A stretch of 64,000 bases of DNA from Marchantia polymorpha subsp. ruderalis (GCA_037833965.1 AP031354.1:14362001-14426000), one strand, 5' to 3'; counted from the first letter of the stretch, positions 35,001 to 48,515 are shown. The notes: generated by a model from the letters alone, not told the origin. Translations and numbers: made by a program.

Positions 35001-37481
35001 CAATGCAGTATTTCCGTGATTGCGATGCCGAATTCCCTAGATTGTTGCACGAAGATCATCCCTTAAGTGGTCGTAACTTATGGTATTCTTGCTTACTTTT
35101 CTTTCTTGTTTCAGATCCAAATGTGGTTAAATAGAGTAGATAGGGGATGAGACTTTATGGTGGAGACATTTTTCTAACCTACGATAAATCAATGAAGTGA
35201 AAAAAAGCTCTGATCTCTTTGGAGTTTAAGATATGTGTTGAAGAAACATGGCTAGCATTAGTATGTGCTGTCATGGATTGAAGACCAAAGATGGATAGCT
35301 ACAGTAATGCCTAGAGTGATTTCAACTTCATTTTGTCTCAAAAATAGTACTAATCTTATAACAGAGAAGATTATCAGTTGCATTGTCAAGCCAAATTTTG
35401 ATTACTTCTGTCTCTACTGTAAATGCAGGCCTAGTTCACCAGCAGCATTTCAGCCAGTATATAAGCAGTACCTTACAATTATGCAAGGTGTAAATATTGA
35501 GTTATTTATTTTGTTTTGAAGAAATTTTTAGACTTCGACATATTTCTACTGAATCCATCTCATTCAGATTTTATCTGGTAAATATTGTTTTGAGTTTCAC
35601 CCGTGTAGGATGACGGGTATTATGCCGGTTTTTTTCAATAGTAAATATAGTATAGTCTATAGCTATATCGTGCTTGTCTAAATACATCATATAGACTAGA
35701 CATTTGCACTGCTGTAACGATCATAATTCTCATCCTCAAACCTGCATGATTTTGTTGATGGTTTGTTCCTGTAGATCTTGGAAGAACCATCTTGGAAGCA
35801 ATAGGTCTTGCTTTAGTTGGATCACGAGATGCATTTGAAGGAACCAGAGCAGGCAACCCTTTTTGGCTCTTACGTGTCATTGGTTACCCTCCTATGGAGC
35901 AGAAGGTTACAGAGGTTGGCTGGTGTGTACATATCTTTCTATAATGATAAGTGTTTAGGCAACGTTTTTATAACAGCTAATTATATTTTTATGACCTATG
36001 GTCCAGTTCACCATAAGAATTTAAAGCAACATTGTTGACACACGAACAAACTCGTTCAGCTTTACTCCCACTATTATTGGCCTTGTATTTCTGCTAATAG
36101 TTATCATTAAAAGCAGATATGAGGATGTGCTTCTACTTTCATTTACACTTTCAATTTCTGTTTGTTCTTCCAATCTATCTTCATTTGCAGATAGACTAAC
36201 TTGAATTGGAGTAATCTAAACTAATCATATCTGATTATTCGTTAAACTGATAACCACTTGTTGTTTGCATATACTCGTGTATTCCTCGTCGTTACAACTT
36301 TCAGCGGAGAGCACACAGATTATGGTATGTTTCTACCATTATTCTTTAGATTTAGCTGCAGATAATCCAAAAGATGCAGTTCATTGGAAGCATGTTGCGA
36401 TAACTACACAAGAATGACAAGCAGAAGAACACAATTGTCCATTTAGGCTTTAGGAATGAGTTATTTTATAATCACGAGGCACATCCCTCAGATTCATCAT
36501 ACTTTTTTTCTATAGGAAACTTTCATCGAACATGTTTCCACCTGCTTGCAGCTGGTCCTTACTCGAATTCATTTCAAGCTGATATAGGTGTAAGCAGGAA
36601 AAACATGTTTCTATGTTTGTTATGTAGACGAAGACATGTGTTAGTGCGAACGAATGTACCTTTCTAAAGGGATGGTTTGATGTCGTATTTAATGCAGGCC
36701 TGCTCACTCTTGTCAATCAGGATGATGGGATCCGAGCCCTTCAGGTTAGATGACAGTCATTTTGAATTCGCTATAGTTGCCTTAGTTTTAAGTGCATATT
36801 GGATTGACCTAAACCTAAATGTAACATCCTTCGGTTAACGTAGGTGAAGAACGAAGATGGAGACTGGATATGGGCTGATCCAATCCCCGGAACATTTGTT
36901 GTAAATATCGGTGACATGCTGAAGGTACTGTTTCCATGAGATAGTATTATAGAGTTTGATCAGTATGCGGATGATGTCACAGGTAGAATACCTGTGACAT
37001 CATCCGCACAAGATAAGAACACACTTTACTCGTTGAAGTATGCGACTACAACTTTCCAACTTTCCAACTTTCCATTCTTATCTGTGTGTCTATTATCTGA
37101 TGATTGGCTGAATGAAACCCCCAGTATGAGACTTGATTGATGACTCCAATCGGATATTGCTCTTTGATCTCGCAGGTATGGAGCAACGGAGAATACATGC
37201 CTACGGTGCATCGTGTTCTCAACGATGGTTCCAAGTACAGAGTTTCAGTTCCATACTTTTACGAGGTAAGTTCAACTTGATAGGTTGAGCAAAGGGCGAT
37301 TTTGTGACGTTCTACCATTTTCTCTTTCTACCCTCTGACACCTTGAGTGTTGCAGCCCAACTTTGATGCAGTTGTTGAACCACTGGATATATGCAAGAAA
37401 AGAGCAGAAGGAATCTCAAAATATGCTCCAGTTGTATATGGAGATCATTTGACCAACAAGATACTGAACAACTTCAAATGA
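32082..37481 (+). CDS. 2-oxoglutarate/Fe(II)-dependent dioxygenase, At3g50210-like
   Basis: Twelve exons: 32082-32124, 33388-33509, 33740-33858, 34304-34367, 35009-35082, 35429-35487, 35775-35922, 36305-36324, 36698-36744, 36844-36924, 37176-37265 and 37356-37481. They total 993 nt, or 330 residues, the usual family length. Every junction is GT/AG and keeps the frame. The protein follows the plant group typified by At3g50210/At3g49630 from memory: [36 protein letters not shown] and [14 protein letters not shown]. The iron ligands are His213 and Asp215 (HTD) and His271 (TVHRVL). Arg281-x-Ser283 would bind 2-oxoglutarate. No defect is visible. Cytosolic location is likely because no targeting sequence is seen. 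The substrate is unknown, and the group is related to gibberellin- and flavonoid-type oxygenases only distantly. Confidence 0.92.
34446..34861 (+). mobile_element. LINE 3' end inside intron 4 of the dioxygenase gene
   Basis: About 416 bp, matching the 3' parts of the LINEs at 850-4390 and 1979-3136. It starts in the shared word tctacgtccttacgtcatat, includes the Cys/His knuckle region (SICRLCDGG, then [11 protein letters not shown]), and ends gggcttgatctattaccat with further ttaccat repeats at 34837-34861. It is on the same strand as the host gene and lies wholly in the intron, so coding is unaffected. Heavily 5'-truncated. Confidence 0.8.
36966..37008. repeat. Perfect hairpin, 20-bp arms, 3-nt loop (intron 10 of the dioxygenase gene)
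   Basis: Arms at 36966-36985 and 36989-37008 are exact reverse complements separated by gaa. It lies between the exons ending at 36924 and starting at 37176. It is too short and perfect to be a decayed transposon and has no terminal-repeat signature. Confidence 0.95.
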
Positions 37482-39539
37482 TGCTTCAGAAGAATTTTAG
37501 CTTGACTTTTTTGACTAAAATGCAACCGAACGTAGTTTCAGTGACATGCGACATCTCATATTTGTAGACCAGTAGTTCAAATAAATTCCCCTAACCTGTA
37601 CCAATTTAGAAAAGAACAGAATCTTTTCACTATTGTCTTACTTCAACCGTACATATATGATTGCATCAAGCCGTTACCAGAAATATTAGACCATTGATTG
37701 ATCACTTGAAGACGATTGTTCCAAATAATCCTGTCCTTGTACAGTCCTCATCTCCTTATATATAAGCAGGATGCCCAGACTTTCACATTCAGTTGAATTT
37801 CATCTGTCCTTCTCGCTTTTCCCTGCTCATTGGAGATATGGTTTTGAAGACTTTATGACGTTGAGAAAATCTTCGTTATTCTAACCCGGATGTACTATGT
37901 TTTTTCACCTGATGACGTATTGCACTTTTTTTGCTCACTTTTTGTCGACAAATCGCTGCATTTAGTACTTGGCCAGTCAAATCAGCAAAGGAAGATATTA
38001 GATCGTCAAAACATGTAAGGGAGTACCTAAAATTAGCGAGGAGTCTGACACACCGGCCGTATAGACGTTAGATTCTACTATATATAAGGTCTAATTTGTC
38101 AACGTCAATTTGCATTTGTTTTGAGGTCTCTCTTAGGACCTGGATATGAAGTTTTGACTTTCAATCTTGAACTCGAAACCAAGTTTCCAGATTTGAACTT
38201 CTGAAAGGCACGTTGAAGAATCCTGATGTATGTTAGCATATGGTTGACAAAGTATCTGACGAGTGATTCCGCATCCACTTGCTCCTCTTTCCTCACTCTC
38301 GACTCCAACTTTGAACATTTTGCATCTGCTCACGTAGACGTGCTTTACAGATGTCATGACTCGTGAGCACATTTGGTTGCTTCGAGTGTGTCCATAGTAT
38401 GTTCATGCTTGTGAGAGCAAACACGCGGTTTGTGAAGTGCGTTCATTTACACTAGAAATCAATATAATATTATACTAGAAAAGCACGGTAGAAGCTTAGA
38501 AGAATATGTTCCAAAGGTTGTAAGAAGGATATTCAGTTATGGAAAATTCTGTGGCAAGACTCCACAGAAAACCACATGTACATGTAATATTCATGTTAAC
38601 ATCAATAAATTTTCCTTACAGTCGTATTGTAAAGCATATTAAGTCTGAATTGAATGAAAAGATTGAATACTCGCCCATCATTAAGCAAAGTTTTCTGTAA
38701 AACTTCAAACTTGGTGATGTTTATTACTCCATCTTTTAAATTCTGCTTCTCAAATGCATGATTTGACCTGAGAAATTTGGTAGATTTTCATCTCTCCATG
38801 TTTCATTAGTTTAGGCAAGATATAAAGTAATAAACCTAAAATTTTCATATACTCGGTTCGAATAAACATTTTGCCTTCTATCATATATTATGTAATTATT
38901 AGCTTAGTAGGTAGACGTATTCATTCATCGCATGTATACATAAGATTCTTATGAGGACGTCTCGATGTAGAGAGTTCTCTTAGATTTTTATCTCACTCGA
39001 CCTTTTCGTTTTGGCTCTTTCAAATTATTAAAACTGCATCACTCGAAGCTTGTGACAAGTTCCAATCACATCTATCAATCAGCCAAACTTCACAAGAGAC
39101 TGTAATTTTTATTTCAAAAAAAAATTAAAAATCATTTGTTAAATTCTCATTCAACCAGAAAATCTCAAAATTTTTACTAAAGTACAATGATTGATCAGAG
39201 ATTTTTTTAAAAAATGGATTAGATATATGCAGAACATTATGTACAATTGACTTCAAAACTTTAAAATTGTTGCTTCAATCAGTTTAAAATTCACATCTAT
39301 AGAAATATATTCACGTTTTTATTTTCAAAATTTTTATTGAAATTGTTTTTGGGTAGTATAACTTTAAATTATTATACAAAATTTCTAAGATTTAATTTTG
39401 CATCTTTGACTTTGTATCAATTCCAAGCTACTTTTGGACAAGAATTACCCACTAGTGATAGTGAAACACCGATGAGTACACACATTCATGTGGTTCATCT
39501 CGTCAGTGTTACGTCCATGGGTAGTGTAAAATGATTTTG
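37482..39539. other. 3' flank of the dioxygenase gene and AT-rich intergenic DNA
   Basis: No gene recognised. The left part is ordinary 3' flank. The right part becomes AT-rich with long A and T runs. The frames present are short and compositional. Confidence 0.5.
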
Positions 39540-41660
39540 ATAAAATACGCAACAGCCAAATAGACAAGCAATTGAGGTTTAAATAGTCTAGTGCGAATAC
39601 ACATAACTATGTTCAGATGGTAACTCCAAAAATAGAGTTCCCAATCGCACCAATCTTCCCCTTAACACATGTTATGAGAATAGCAAACTCTATAGCATAT
39701 ACAATTAATTTGCTATAGGTTCCAGAAAGAAACTTAACACAAGTATTATCTCTTAAAAATAATAACTAGTTAACTCTAGTTATAAAGATGCTCTTTATAA
39801 CTAGAGTTAACTAGAACTAACCTGTAGCAATAACAAGATAAAGTAATAATATAAAAAGATAATTGAAGAAGCTACTAGCAAACTCTACTTGTGCTCTCCA
39901 TGCAAAACCTGCATAGTAGCACAATGTCATGAGAATATTTCCAAGTGAATAACTTTGGTAATCACATCAACTGGATAATTTTTATCGTCTATGTTAACTA
40001 GTACATTTTTTTTTATGAGACATTACTTGTGTGATACGCAATGTCAATGTGTTTCACTCTGTTGTCAGATATAAAGCATTTTGGCTATCATAGTGAAGAT
40101 TGATCACATAATGTTTCAATCCCATTTTTGTGATAAGCTTCTTTAACCAAATAGCTTCCTTTGCCGCTTTTGTCATAACCACATACTCAACCTCTGTTGT
40201 AGACTAACCTACACACTTCTACAAGATAGATCTTCAATTAATGGTTCTACCACCAAGTGTAAACACATACCCAGTTGTAGATGTCCCTTGATTCAGATCT
40301 TGTCCGTAATGAACATCAACGTAGCCTAACAATGATTGTCCGACGAACCCTCAAAGAATAAGCCATAATACTTAGTATTTTTCAAATATATGAGAATCCA
40401 TTTCAATCATTCCCAAAGAACCTATCCTGGATTCAACATGTAATTGCTCACCTTTTCCATCACTAGAGACTATCAAGCCTTGTGCACACCATCAAATACA
40501 TGAGGTTGACCACAACTTGTTCATAGAGATCACATGTCAGTACATGAAATATTTTTCATATCTCAATGACATTAATAGTATATTCAGATGCAAAAAATCT
40601 GAAATATGATGTCAAAGGGGTCCAAATCCTCATTTAAAATCAGCCAGGTTGAACATGTCAAATTTACGTCAAATATACTTGCCATGACTCAACCATAATC
40701 TTTTTTTCATCAACTTCCTATGAATATCTATTCCTGATATACCCTTTGACTCTTCTAAATTCTTCATCTTCAATGCTGGCTTCAATTGATTCTTGCATTT
40801 ATCAACGTCAAATTGGATCTTTGCCAAGATGAGAATGTCATACACGTAGTTTACTAGAATAATAAGATTAAAAATCTTATCATTTAACTTCTTCATGTAG
40901 ACACAAGAATCATACACACTCCGTGAAAAATCTTGTGCCTTCATGAATTAATCAAAGCGCGTGTTTAACTGCCAAGAAGCTTGCTTCAGTCCATATAATG
41001 ATTTCAGCAGTCTACAAACCAACCTCTATTTACCTTTCACCTCAAAGCCAATTGGTTGTCTTATGTAGATCTCCTACTCTAAATGCCCATAGAGAAAAGC
41101 TGAATCACGTCCATATGATACATAACAAGATTAACTATTGCAGCTAGTGCACATACTAGACAAATTGTAACATAGTTAGCTACGTGAAAAACTTTGTTGT
41201 AGTTCACACCTTTCTTCTGTGTGAAACCTCTAGCCACTAACTTGGATTTGAAGATTCTCACTTTGTCACCTATTGGATTATCTTTCAACTTGCACATCCA
41301 TTTGCAATTAATCAAGGCTTGAACCCTAGGAGGTTCAACTAACTTTAAAGCCTTGTTATCAATCAACAACTACATCTCACGATCCATAGCAACATTCAAC
41401 TCAAGCTCATTGATCAAAGCTTGAGATTATCTATAAAAAAAGGTTGCACTTCTTTCAAGATCAATGTAGTGTCATCATTATCATCCTCTATATCAAGATC
41501 TTCAAGAATGAATAAATCAGCCCATTCATCATACCTATCAATAACTTTACTAGTCGGATTCCATGATTTTCTAGAAGAGATAAAGTACTTGATACCACAC
41601 GTTAATCTCACATGTGGTAAATGTGTATGTAGACAAAAGATTTTCAAAAAGTAAAGCTAA
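39540..41660 (-). mobile_element. Ty1/Copia LTR retrotransposon fossil (RT, RNase H and LTR remains)
   Basis: On the minus strand, pieces follow Copia order. A reverse-transcriptase N-terminal part lies at about 41079-41369 (KLVEPPRVQALINCKWMCK and KLVARGFTQKKG). A reverse-transcriptase palm part with the YVYDILILAK region lies at about 40669-40944. An RNase H part is near 39990-40220 (TTEVEYVVMTKAAKEAIWLK). LTR-like DNA continues to about 39540 and is related to fragments near 25.2-25.5 kb. The gag, protease and most integrase parts are not seen. It is broken in many places and clearly old. Confidence 0.8.
39766..39814. repeat. Perfect hairpin, 22-bp arms, 5-nt loop, within LTR-like DNA
   Basis: Arms at 39766-39787 and 39793-39814 are exact reverse complements around a 5-nt loop. 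The surrounding LTR-like sequence is diverged from its relatives, so the perfection of the hairpin stands out. Confidence 0.95.
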
Positions 41661-41693
41661 TACCAGTCATTTCCACTGACTGGTATTAGCTTT
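41653..41693. repeat. Perfect hairpin, 17-bp arms, 7-nt loop
   Basis: The arm aaagctaataccagtca at 41653-41669 is followed, after a 7-nt loop, by its exact reverse complement at 41677-41693. It lies at the upstream edge of the Copia fossil, close to where its recognisable coding remains end. Confidence 0.95.
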
Positions 41694-42724
41694 GCTTTTG
41701 TCGTGTAGTTGTTAGGATTCAAGTACGGAAGTTCATCCAAGCTGCTGCTTCTTCTCACGACAGTGTTTGAATCTTATCAAGCTCCATGAAAATGGTGAAT
41801 TGAAATGCTTTTTTCTCAATTTTTGACTCACCGATCGGAACATATTGCAAGTCACCAGCATTAAGTAAGGCTAAGGCTAACAGAAAACTGAATATATCAA
41901 CGCGATGCGAATAAAGTGGGAGAGAAGAAAGAATAAAGCTTCTACGAGGTTCATTCTTTTTGTTGCCATGTGGTATGTTTTGTGTTTTTTATAAGAAAAA
42001 GATAAAACATTGAGAGTTCAAATGGCGCCCTAAATCACGATGTCTTTGAAACTACCTCTAGATTCCATTTTATATTGCTTAGACTTTTACTTTTATGATT
42101 CAACATTTAGAAAAATTGTCCACAAATTTCTAAAGGTACACGAGTTGATCTAAACCAGAAACTTAATATATTTGCAATAGAATCGTATTGTTGTAATGCC
42201 AGACAAATACCAAAATGGAGTATAATGGTACAGATTTGATCCCACGAGGACAAAAACAATCAAAAAAGTCACGATTTGTCACAGTATAACATTCTATTAA
42301 AGAATTTCACTTCTTAGGCCAATGCCACTCCCAGAAGACACTATCCAGCTAGAGCCGAAGACCCGCTAAGTAATGCATAATCACAACCACAGCCTGAAAC
42401 TTTTCCAATCCACACCTGTAGGAATCGCTTGCAATTCCACACTTATATTTCAGGGGGAAAACTTCCCAGCATTGCATACATCCGGACACATTAACCCGAA
42501 TACTCAAACTTGAACTTGCTTAAATCCCAAGAAGCCTCGGTTACTCAGAACATTCAAGCCGAATACACACAACTCCTGATGCGGTAACTTCGACAAACAG
42601 GAGGGCATCGTGCTCAATGTTTGGATCACACACCAGCACACAGACACAGTGGATACAAGTTTACAGTCAAGACAAGCCAATTAACAAAAAAGCCCCCCAA
42701 GGAAAGAGCATTGGGTCTCTTTAT
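41694..42724. other. Intergenic stretch, no gene recognised
   Basis: No coding signal. This stretch separates the Copia fossil from the decayed coiled-coil gene and may include the 3' flank of the latter. Confidence 0.5.
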
Positions 42725-45167
42725 TCACAATGGCAACTCTGAGATATCAACCGCCTGAGGCGAATTGGTCTCAGGGGCTGTGCCGTCCGATGTAATGGTT
42801 ACGGTGTCATCTGAACTTACATCTACTCCTAGCCTACGCAACACGTTTACAATCTCTACTTCTACATTCTGGCGCGCCTCATTCAATTCCTCTGAAAATG
42901 TGTTAACTAGCTCTACAATCTGTTTGTGTCTGGCGGATCCGCTGCTCTTGGCGCTCATCAACCGTCGCTCGAGCGAATCTAACTTCAGCCACTTCACCGT
43001 TTGCAATCCCCACATCGCGAACCCATTCAGACACTTCTCTAACCGCAACTTCAACCCGTCGGTTGTCTCGTCCCGCAGATGACGGTAGGCCTACTTTGCC
43101 TTTTTCATTCTTCTTTGCGACTCTTGCGTTCTCATGTCCACCTTACCTAACTGCTCCCGCAACCGTCGACATTCCGATTCAACCTTCAATTTACATTCGA
43201 CCTCCGAAGTTTTGGCCGATTCACAATCCGTCAATTTCTTGGCCCAATTCGCCAATTCCTCCTCATGCTTCCGGACCTCCTCCGTCAGACTTGCTAAAAG
43301 CTACTCCGCACGTCGGAATTCCGCCTCACACTTACCCTTAATCTCTGAAACCTTGCGACGAAGATCTTCCGCCGTCTTCGCCTCTGCAATTTTGCCCTGA
43401 AGTTCTTTGACGATGCGAACTTCTTCAACTCTTCGGGCTTCCAATGTAGCAAGTTACTTGATATGTTTCTTCTCTCGCTTCTCCGCAGTGGTGATCACTC
43501 GCTCCGATTGCTTAATTGCCTCATCATATGCTTCCCTAGATTTCTCCAACCTCGTGAGCAAATCCACTATCATCTTCTGCTCGCTCTCGTTAGACTTGCG
43601 AAGTCCACCACAGGTCTCCTCCAACTCTGCACATCGTCCGGATTCCTTCTCCATATTCAATTTCTTTCTTTCGAAGCTGGGCTTCTCGATCCTGCAATGT
43701 CACCTTCACTGCCGCACACTCGGTTGCCAAGTTTGCCGTTCGCTCCCGTGCCAATTCAGTCGCGGAATCCCACTCCCTCTTTACTGCTAGTGCTCTCTTG
43801 AGATGCGTTCTATTTTTTATCATCTCCACATAAAATCCTACCTTCTTGGCCACAGCATATTTCTCTCTCTTCCCATCTAGATACTTTAGTAATGGGACCA
43901 CACTATCCTGCAAGAAGTCGAGGAAAGAAACAACTAACTCCTTCGGTTCCTCCTGCGAAGTCTTCGTCTCTTCTTTAGGCCTCACTTCTCATGTAGGAGA
44001 TGTCAGGAATGCACTGTCTGTGGCATCTACCACCGTCCCTCCAACCACTGCAACAATTTGTTCCAGTACTTTGTCGCTTAACGTTAGCTCCTTTACCAAT
44101 TCCTCGCTTGTCTTCGGATATGGTATTTCTTCACTTCCTGCCGTCTGTGTTCACTCCGAAGACAGAGAATTCGGATTAACTATCTCCATTTCCTACTTCA
44201 AAGTTTCCGCCTGTGCTTCTGCTAGAACTTCGATCAATACCCCCGAAGATACTTCCCTCCCTATAGGGTGTGTTGACTCGCCCTCAGCGACTTCGGGTGT
44301 ACTCACAATCGGGGCAACTATCTTTTCTACGTTGCTATCTGATACTCACTCCGGATGCTGCCACTCACTCCGGATTCGCCCTCTTCATTGGTCTTGCGCG
44401 AGTTCTCGACTGCCTGATCACATCTACTTCCGTTTCCGTTCTTCTTACTTCAAGTGCCAAATCTCCCTCGTCATCGCTCACTATTCTCCTTCGTTTCGCC
44501 ACTCGTCTCTCCGTCTTTTCCCATCTCTGCACAACCTCCTTCTGAACTGGTACTCGGGCTGTTGTCTGTGGTGGAATGGAGGATAGACGGGTATCGTCTT
44601 CGGTCCTCCGCTGGACTCGGCCGTCAAGATTTCCCGCTCCCTTGAAAATCGCTTCTCCTCCTCTTTCGTAAGCAACCCCATGCCTCGATAGAAAATCACC
44701 AGGAAGGGAGTGAGATGATTGACTAGTGGTCATGTCCACCGATCGGACGCATTCACCCAGATAAGATCGTGAAAGATCCTTGCCCAGTGTACTACTTGTA
44801 CCTTCAAGATTCGTTCAAAGAACCCTACCTGCCAGGCCGTCACATACGACGTACGCATTGGTCGCAAGATGTGCATAATTTCCAATGCTATCGCCCTTCT
44901 CTTCGGATCTATGTAATCCGCTGTCTTCCACCCGTTCGTTCCTTGTCTCCCGGAACTGAAGAGTGGTCCGTAAGAGAATTCTTCGGTGCGCAACTTTGTC
45001 GCCGCTACTCCATAACTGGGGGTTGCACGAAAATGGAAATCATTGCTTTTCATCAAGAGCTGTAAAATTGCAGGAAATAGCCAAAACTTTTCGGGCATGT
45101 GAGATTGGCTTAGTGGGACCAAGTTATGCATAAAAGACAAAACTTTGCATGGATACCTTTGTTTCAT
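42725..45167 (-). pseudogene. Decayed member of a repeated liverwort coiled-coil gene family
   Basis: Minus-strand blocks appear in a consistent order but in different frames. First comes a globular N-terminal part with NGWKTADYIDPKRRAIALEI and YVTAWQVGFFERIL (45167-44730). Next is a FYRGMGLLTKEEEKRF block and a basic, low-complexity region with DDEGDLALEVRR (44740-44365). A charged coiled-coil part follows (43985-43454). The C-terminal part has LERRLMSAKSSGSARHKQIV and VNVLRRLGVDVSS (43054-42725). From memory, this architecture recurs in many predicted Marchantia proteins, where it behaves like a mobile or expanded family of unknown function. This copy is interrupted several times and is unlikely to make the full protein. 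Confidence 0.6.
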
Positions 45168-48100
45168 TGTTATGATTTATTGCCTATTCCCCAAGGTTCA
45201 AACTCCTCAGCTTCCAATGGCAAAAGTATGTAGAGCTCTACTAATTTTCCCTATATATATAGGGAAGATTTCTGGTGATAAGTTCTGACCAACGGATTCT
45301 AAGTTCAACTACATTTTAGCTACTTTTGTCAAGAAAATATGGAAGAATTATATCACAAATAGATTCATTGATAATGATATATGTTTGGAAATTTAGTGCT
45401 TTTGACTGAAAATTTAAGAACATTTCTATTCTGAAACACACCTACTATCTCGGCAATGGACCAGAGTAGAACCCTAATATAGATCTTTAGAGACTAGTGT
45501 ATCGAAAACTACAGTCAGCGCTGATTGTCCACAACTTGGATTTGCACCAGAATATAAAGTCAGAAAATAGTAGAACAATATAAATTTCTGCATTCAGCCA
45601 TTTAATTGGATAGTGACCAGATCGTACGATTGACCTACATGCACATTATGCAACAATTTGGCCATAAATTCCTCGTACTCAATGTTGTACCTCTCTATTA
45701 TTTTTGAAAATCTGCCAAAGCACCTTCGGTAAACTGACCATAAGCGAATTATCAGTTACGTCTGATATCCAACAATAAAATGCGTGATATCTCACTATCT
45801 TCCTGCCTATAAACGCCTCAATGGAACCTACTTGCAATGCGGTATGTTTCAAATCACATCGTGATCTGATTACGAATACAATACAAAATACAATGCTGAT
45901 GTACTTCTCTTTTTAATTTATTATGAAAGATTTTTGCTACTCCCATTCTAACATTTCATACCCGAAAATGTTCATGAAAAGAGCATGCTTCCTCTAGGAC
46001 TTCTATATATTTAAACTCATGCAAGCGGGTAGATAACGTTAACAGTACGTCCTTAGATTTGAGCAATGTATTAGGTTGAGAAAGATAAGAAGAGTTTTGT
46101 CAATTTTAGTTGCATTGTTATGTAAATTGACAACTTTAAAATTTGTATAAAGATAGTTTTTCTTTTATTAGTTTTTTAGGTGAGAGTGATTTTTATCACA
46201 TCTGATAGATGTCTCTATTCAAGAGAAGTAAGGAAATTGATGATGAAATATTTACTTTATGTTAGCTATAATGAACTTTTCATTGTGATATCAAATAGAA
46301 AAATATATCAATAATCAAATTTTATAGTTGTCAATATACATAACGATGCAACTAAAATTATGTCTAGATCTGTCTGTAGTTTAACATACAGTTGAGTATT
46401 ATTGATGTAAAAATATCCACGATAAAACAATTACTTTAGGGTTAATTCTATTGGCTCTCATGTAACACCTATAGAGGTTGACCTAGATAATTACAATATC
46501 TTACTTGTTCTTTAGCATTTACTGTCATTGTGATATTTTGGGCACTATCATAACCCTTTGGTTTCATGTAACTTGGCCTTTTTGCTATATAGTTATGGTT
46601 TTCAACTAGATTTGTCGTGGATACGCATGAAGTTCAACTCACATCATCAAGTACAGCTGCAGATCTGTACCACTTACTTAAATCTTGATGTGTGATGTGG
46701 ACATCACGAGGCGATCTCTTGTCAGTATATTGACAAGTCGTTGAGATGTTGTTAGCATCGCGGATGAGCGTAGAGTTCAGAGATGGAAAGTTGTAGTAAT
46801 GATAATGATACTAACGGAAGCAAACGCATTGGATGAATTCAGGTATTCCACTTCTGAGACAACTCGTAACCGAGCTGTATTTGACTTTGATGCAAAGATC
46901 CCGACAGTTCTCACAAGATAGTGGCTTCATAACATTACGCATCTTGAAGAGGACTTTTGGCCAGCAAACTTGGATGCACTTATTTCTGTTTGAGAGCGCC
47001 ACATTCGAACACGTTGATATCTCGCATACCACGAGAGGTATTTACTTGATGGGTCATCGGAAACTAAATTGAAACTATCTGCTTGATGGGATTCCACGGA
47101 TGGCACACCGTCACCAACTTCTGAAAGATATTCATATACACTAAAGTTCGTATATGATACGAGCTTCAGTTCACAAATCTCAAAACGATGAATTGTGACA
47201 TACATTGTCACGCGTGGGTTTTGAACAGTCGGAAATTAAACAAGTGACGTGTGAAATATTTAAAGTAAATTCACAAGGAAGGAAACCGAGTACTTGAAAA
47301 TTCAAACGTCAGATAATTTTATAAACTTTGATCCAATGTGAAAATCTCAGACTAAGAAATGTCACACATGTTCTAATATGAACATGTGTGACTTGTACCT
47401 TCTGAATGTCCATCGGTACTTGTAAGCATTTGAGGTTCATATGGGATCTCATCAAATAGATACCTCATGTTGATATCACCGATCGCTACCCCACAACAAA
47501 TGCTCTGGCGTAACTGGCTTTCAGGAAATTACAACCGACAGAGTGTGACACTTGGAGGTACTCGGGAAGAGTGGAGTCGACATTCCCTGAAAGTCGACCG
47601 TGCGTAAGTATTTTTACACTGGTTACAGTATTCTATTGTTTAGAGGAGATTCAGTTGGTAGTCTTCCTTATTTGCAAATCCCTGACAAAGTTTTAAAAAA
47701 TAAACACGTCGCCCAGAACTGTCACGTGGGAATCCGAGAGGGAATGTAGGTTCAAGGTGTGGTTATTCATGGGCCCATGAATACAATAAACAAGTAGTTT
47801 CTGTTGTCAGAATCTTGTTATGTTCGGGAAGATTGTAGACCGAGGAGTGAGATATACGTATGATCCGCGTAAATTCCTTGATAAGAGGAGCGTATCTAGA
47901 CTGAATGCAAAGTGATGCTTTTACTTTTCAGGGAAATTGATACCGACTTTATTGTCTTGAATGTATTTCAGTATGGTAAGTAGTAACAACCTAGATACTC
48001 ATGCCTCTCTGTATAGGGCGGATTCTGTAGGTTACGTATCTCAACAAAATAAGGATAATTCTCAAATCAAAATACTAAAAATATGGAATTTGACATATAT

Positions 48101-48515
48101 CTCTCATGTTTTCGGCCTAATTTGACGGCAATGTAATAGATGGGTGTTATTTTTATCTCTGAATATCCTTTCACGATTTCAGCACCGAGGAATCACTCTC
48201 CACACCGTTGAAGTGTTCGAAAATTGTCAAACTAATCTTCCAAAAATTACATGAGTTGAAGAAATCTATTTTTAATATCTTAATTTTTTTGAAAAAAAAC
48301 ATCTTCGTAATGTTCTGGGTTCACAGAAAGCAAAAGTTGTTTGTATTCTTTCATTATTTTATCCATGTACTTTTGTTCCTTCGAAATTTTGAAACAATCT
48401 TGATATTTTAGAACTAGTTGAATAACTTGTGGTGTTTTAAAAGTTAAAAGTTACTGAGTTAAAGAAGAGACAAAATACTAGAACTTGCCTCGCTGAATTC
48501 ATCAGGTGTTGCCGC
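45168..48515. other. AT-rich intergenic stretch with a 13-bp perfect hairpin
   Basis: No gene recognised. A perfect inverted repeat with 13-bp arms (gtcacacatgttc at 47361-47373 and its complement at 47380-47392) and a 6-nt loop is present, as is a 16-bp palindrome ttcatgggcccatgaa near 47767. An exon-like piece on the plus strand near 46840-46990 has no identity. Confidence 0.5.

Noticed and set aside
35265-35519. 84-codon plus-strand frame in the dioxygenase gene
   Set aside because: It spans an intron and exon 6 in another reading. The exon 6 frame [19 protein letters not shown] fits both neighbouring splice phases and the family.
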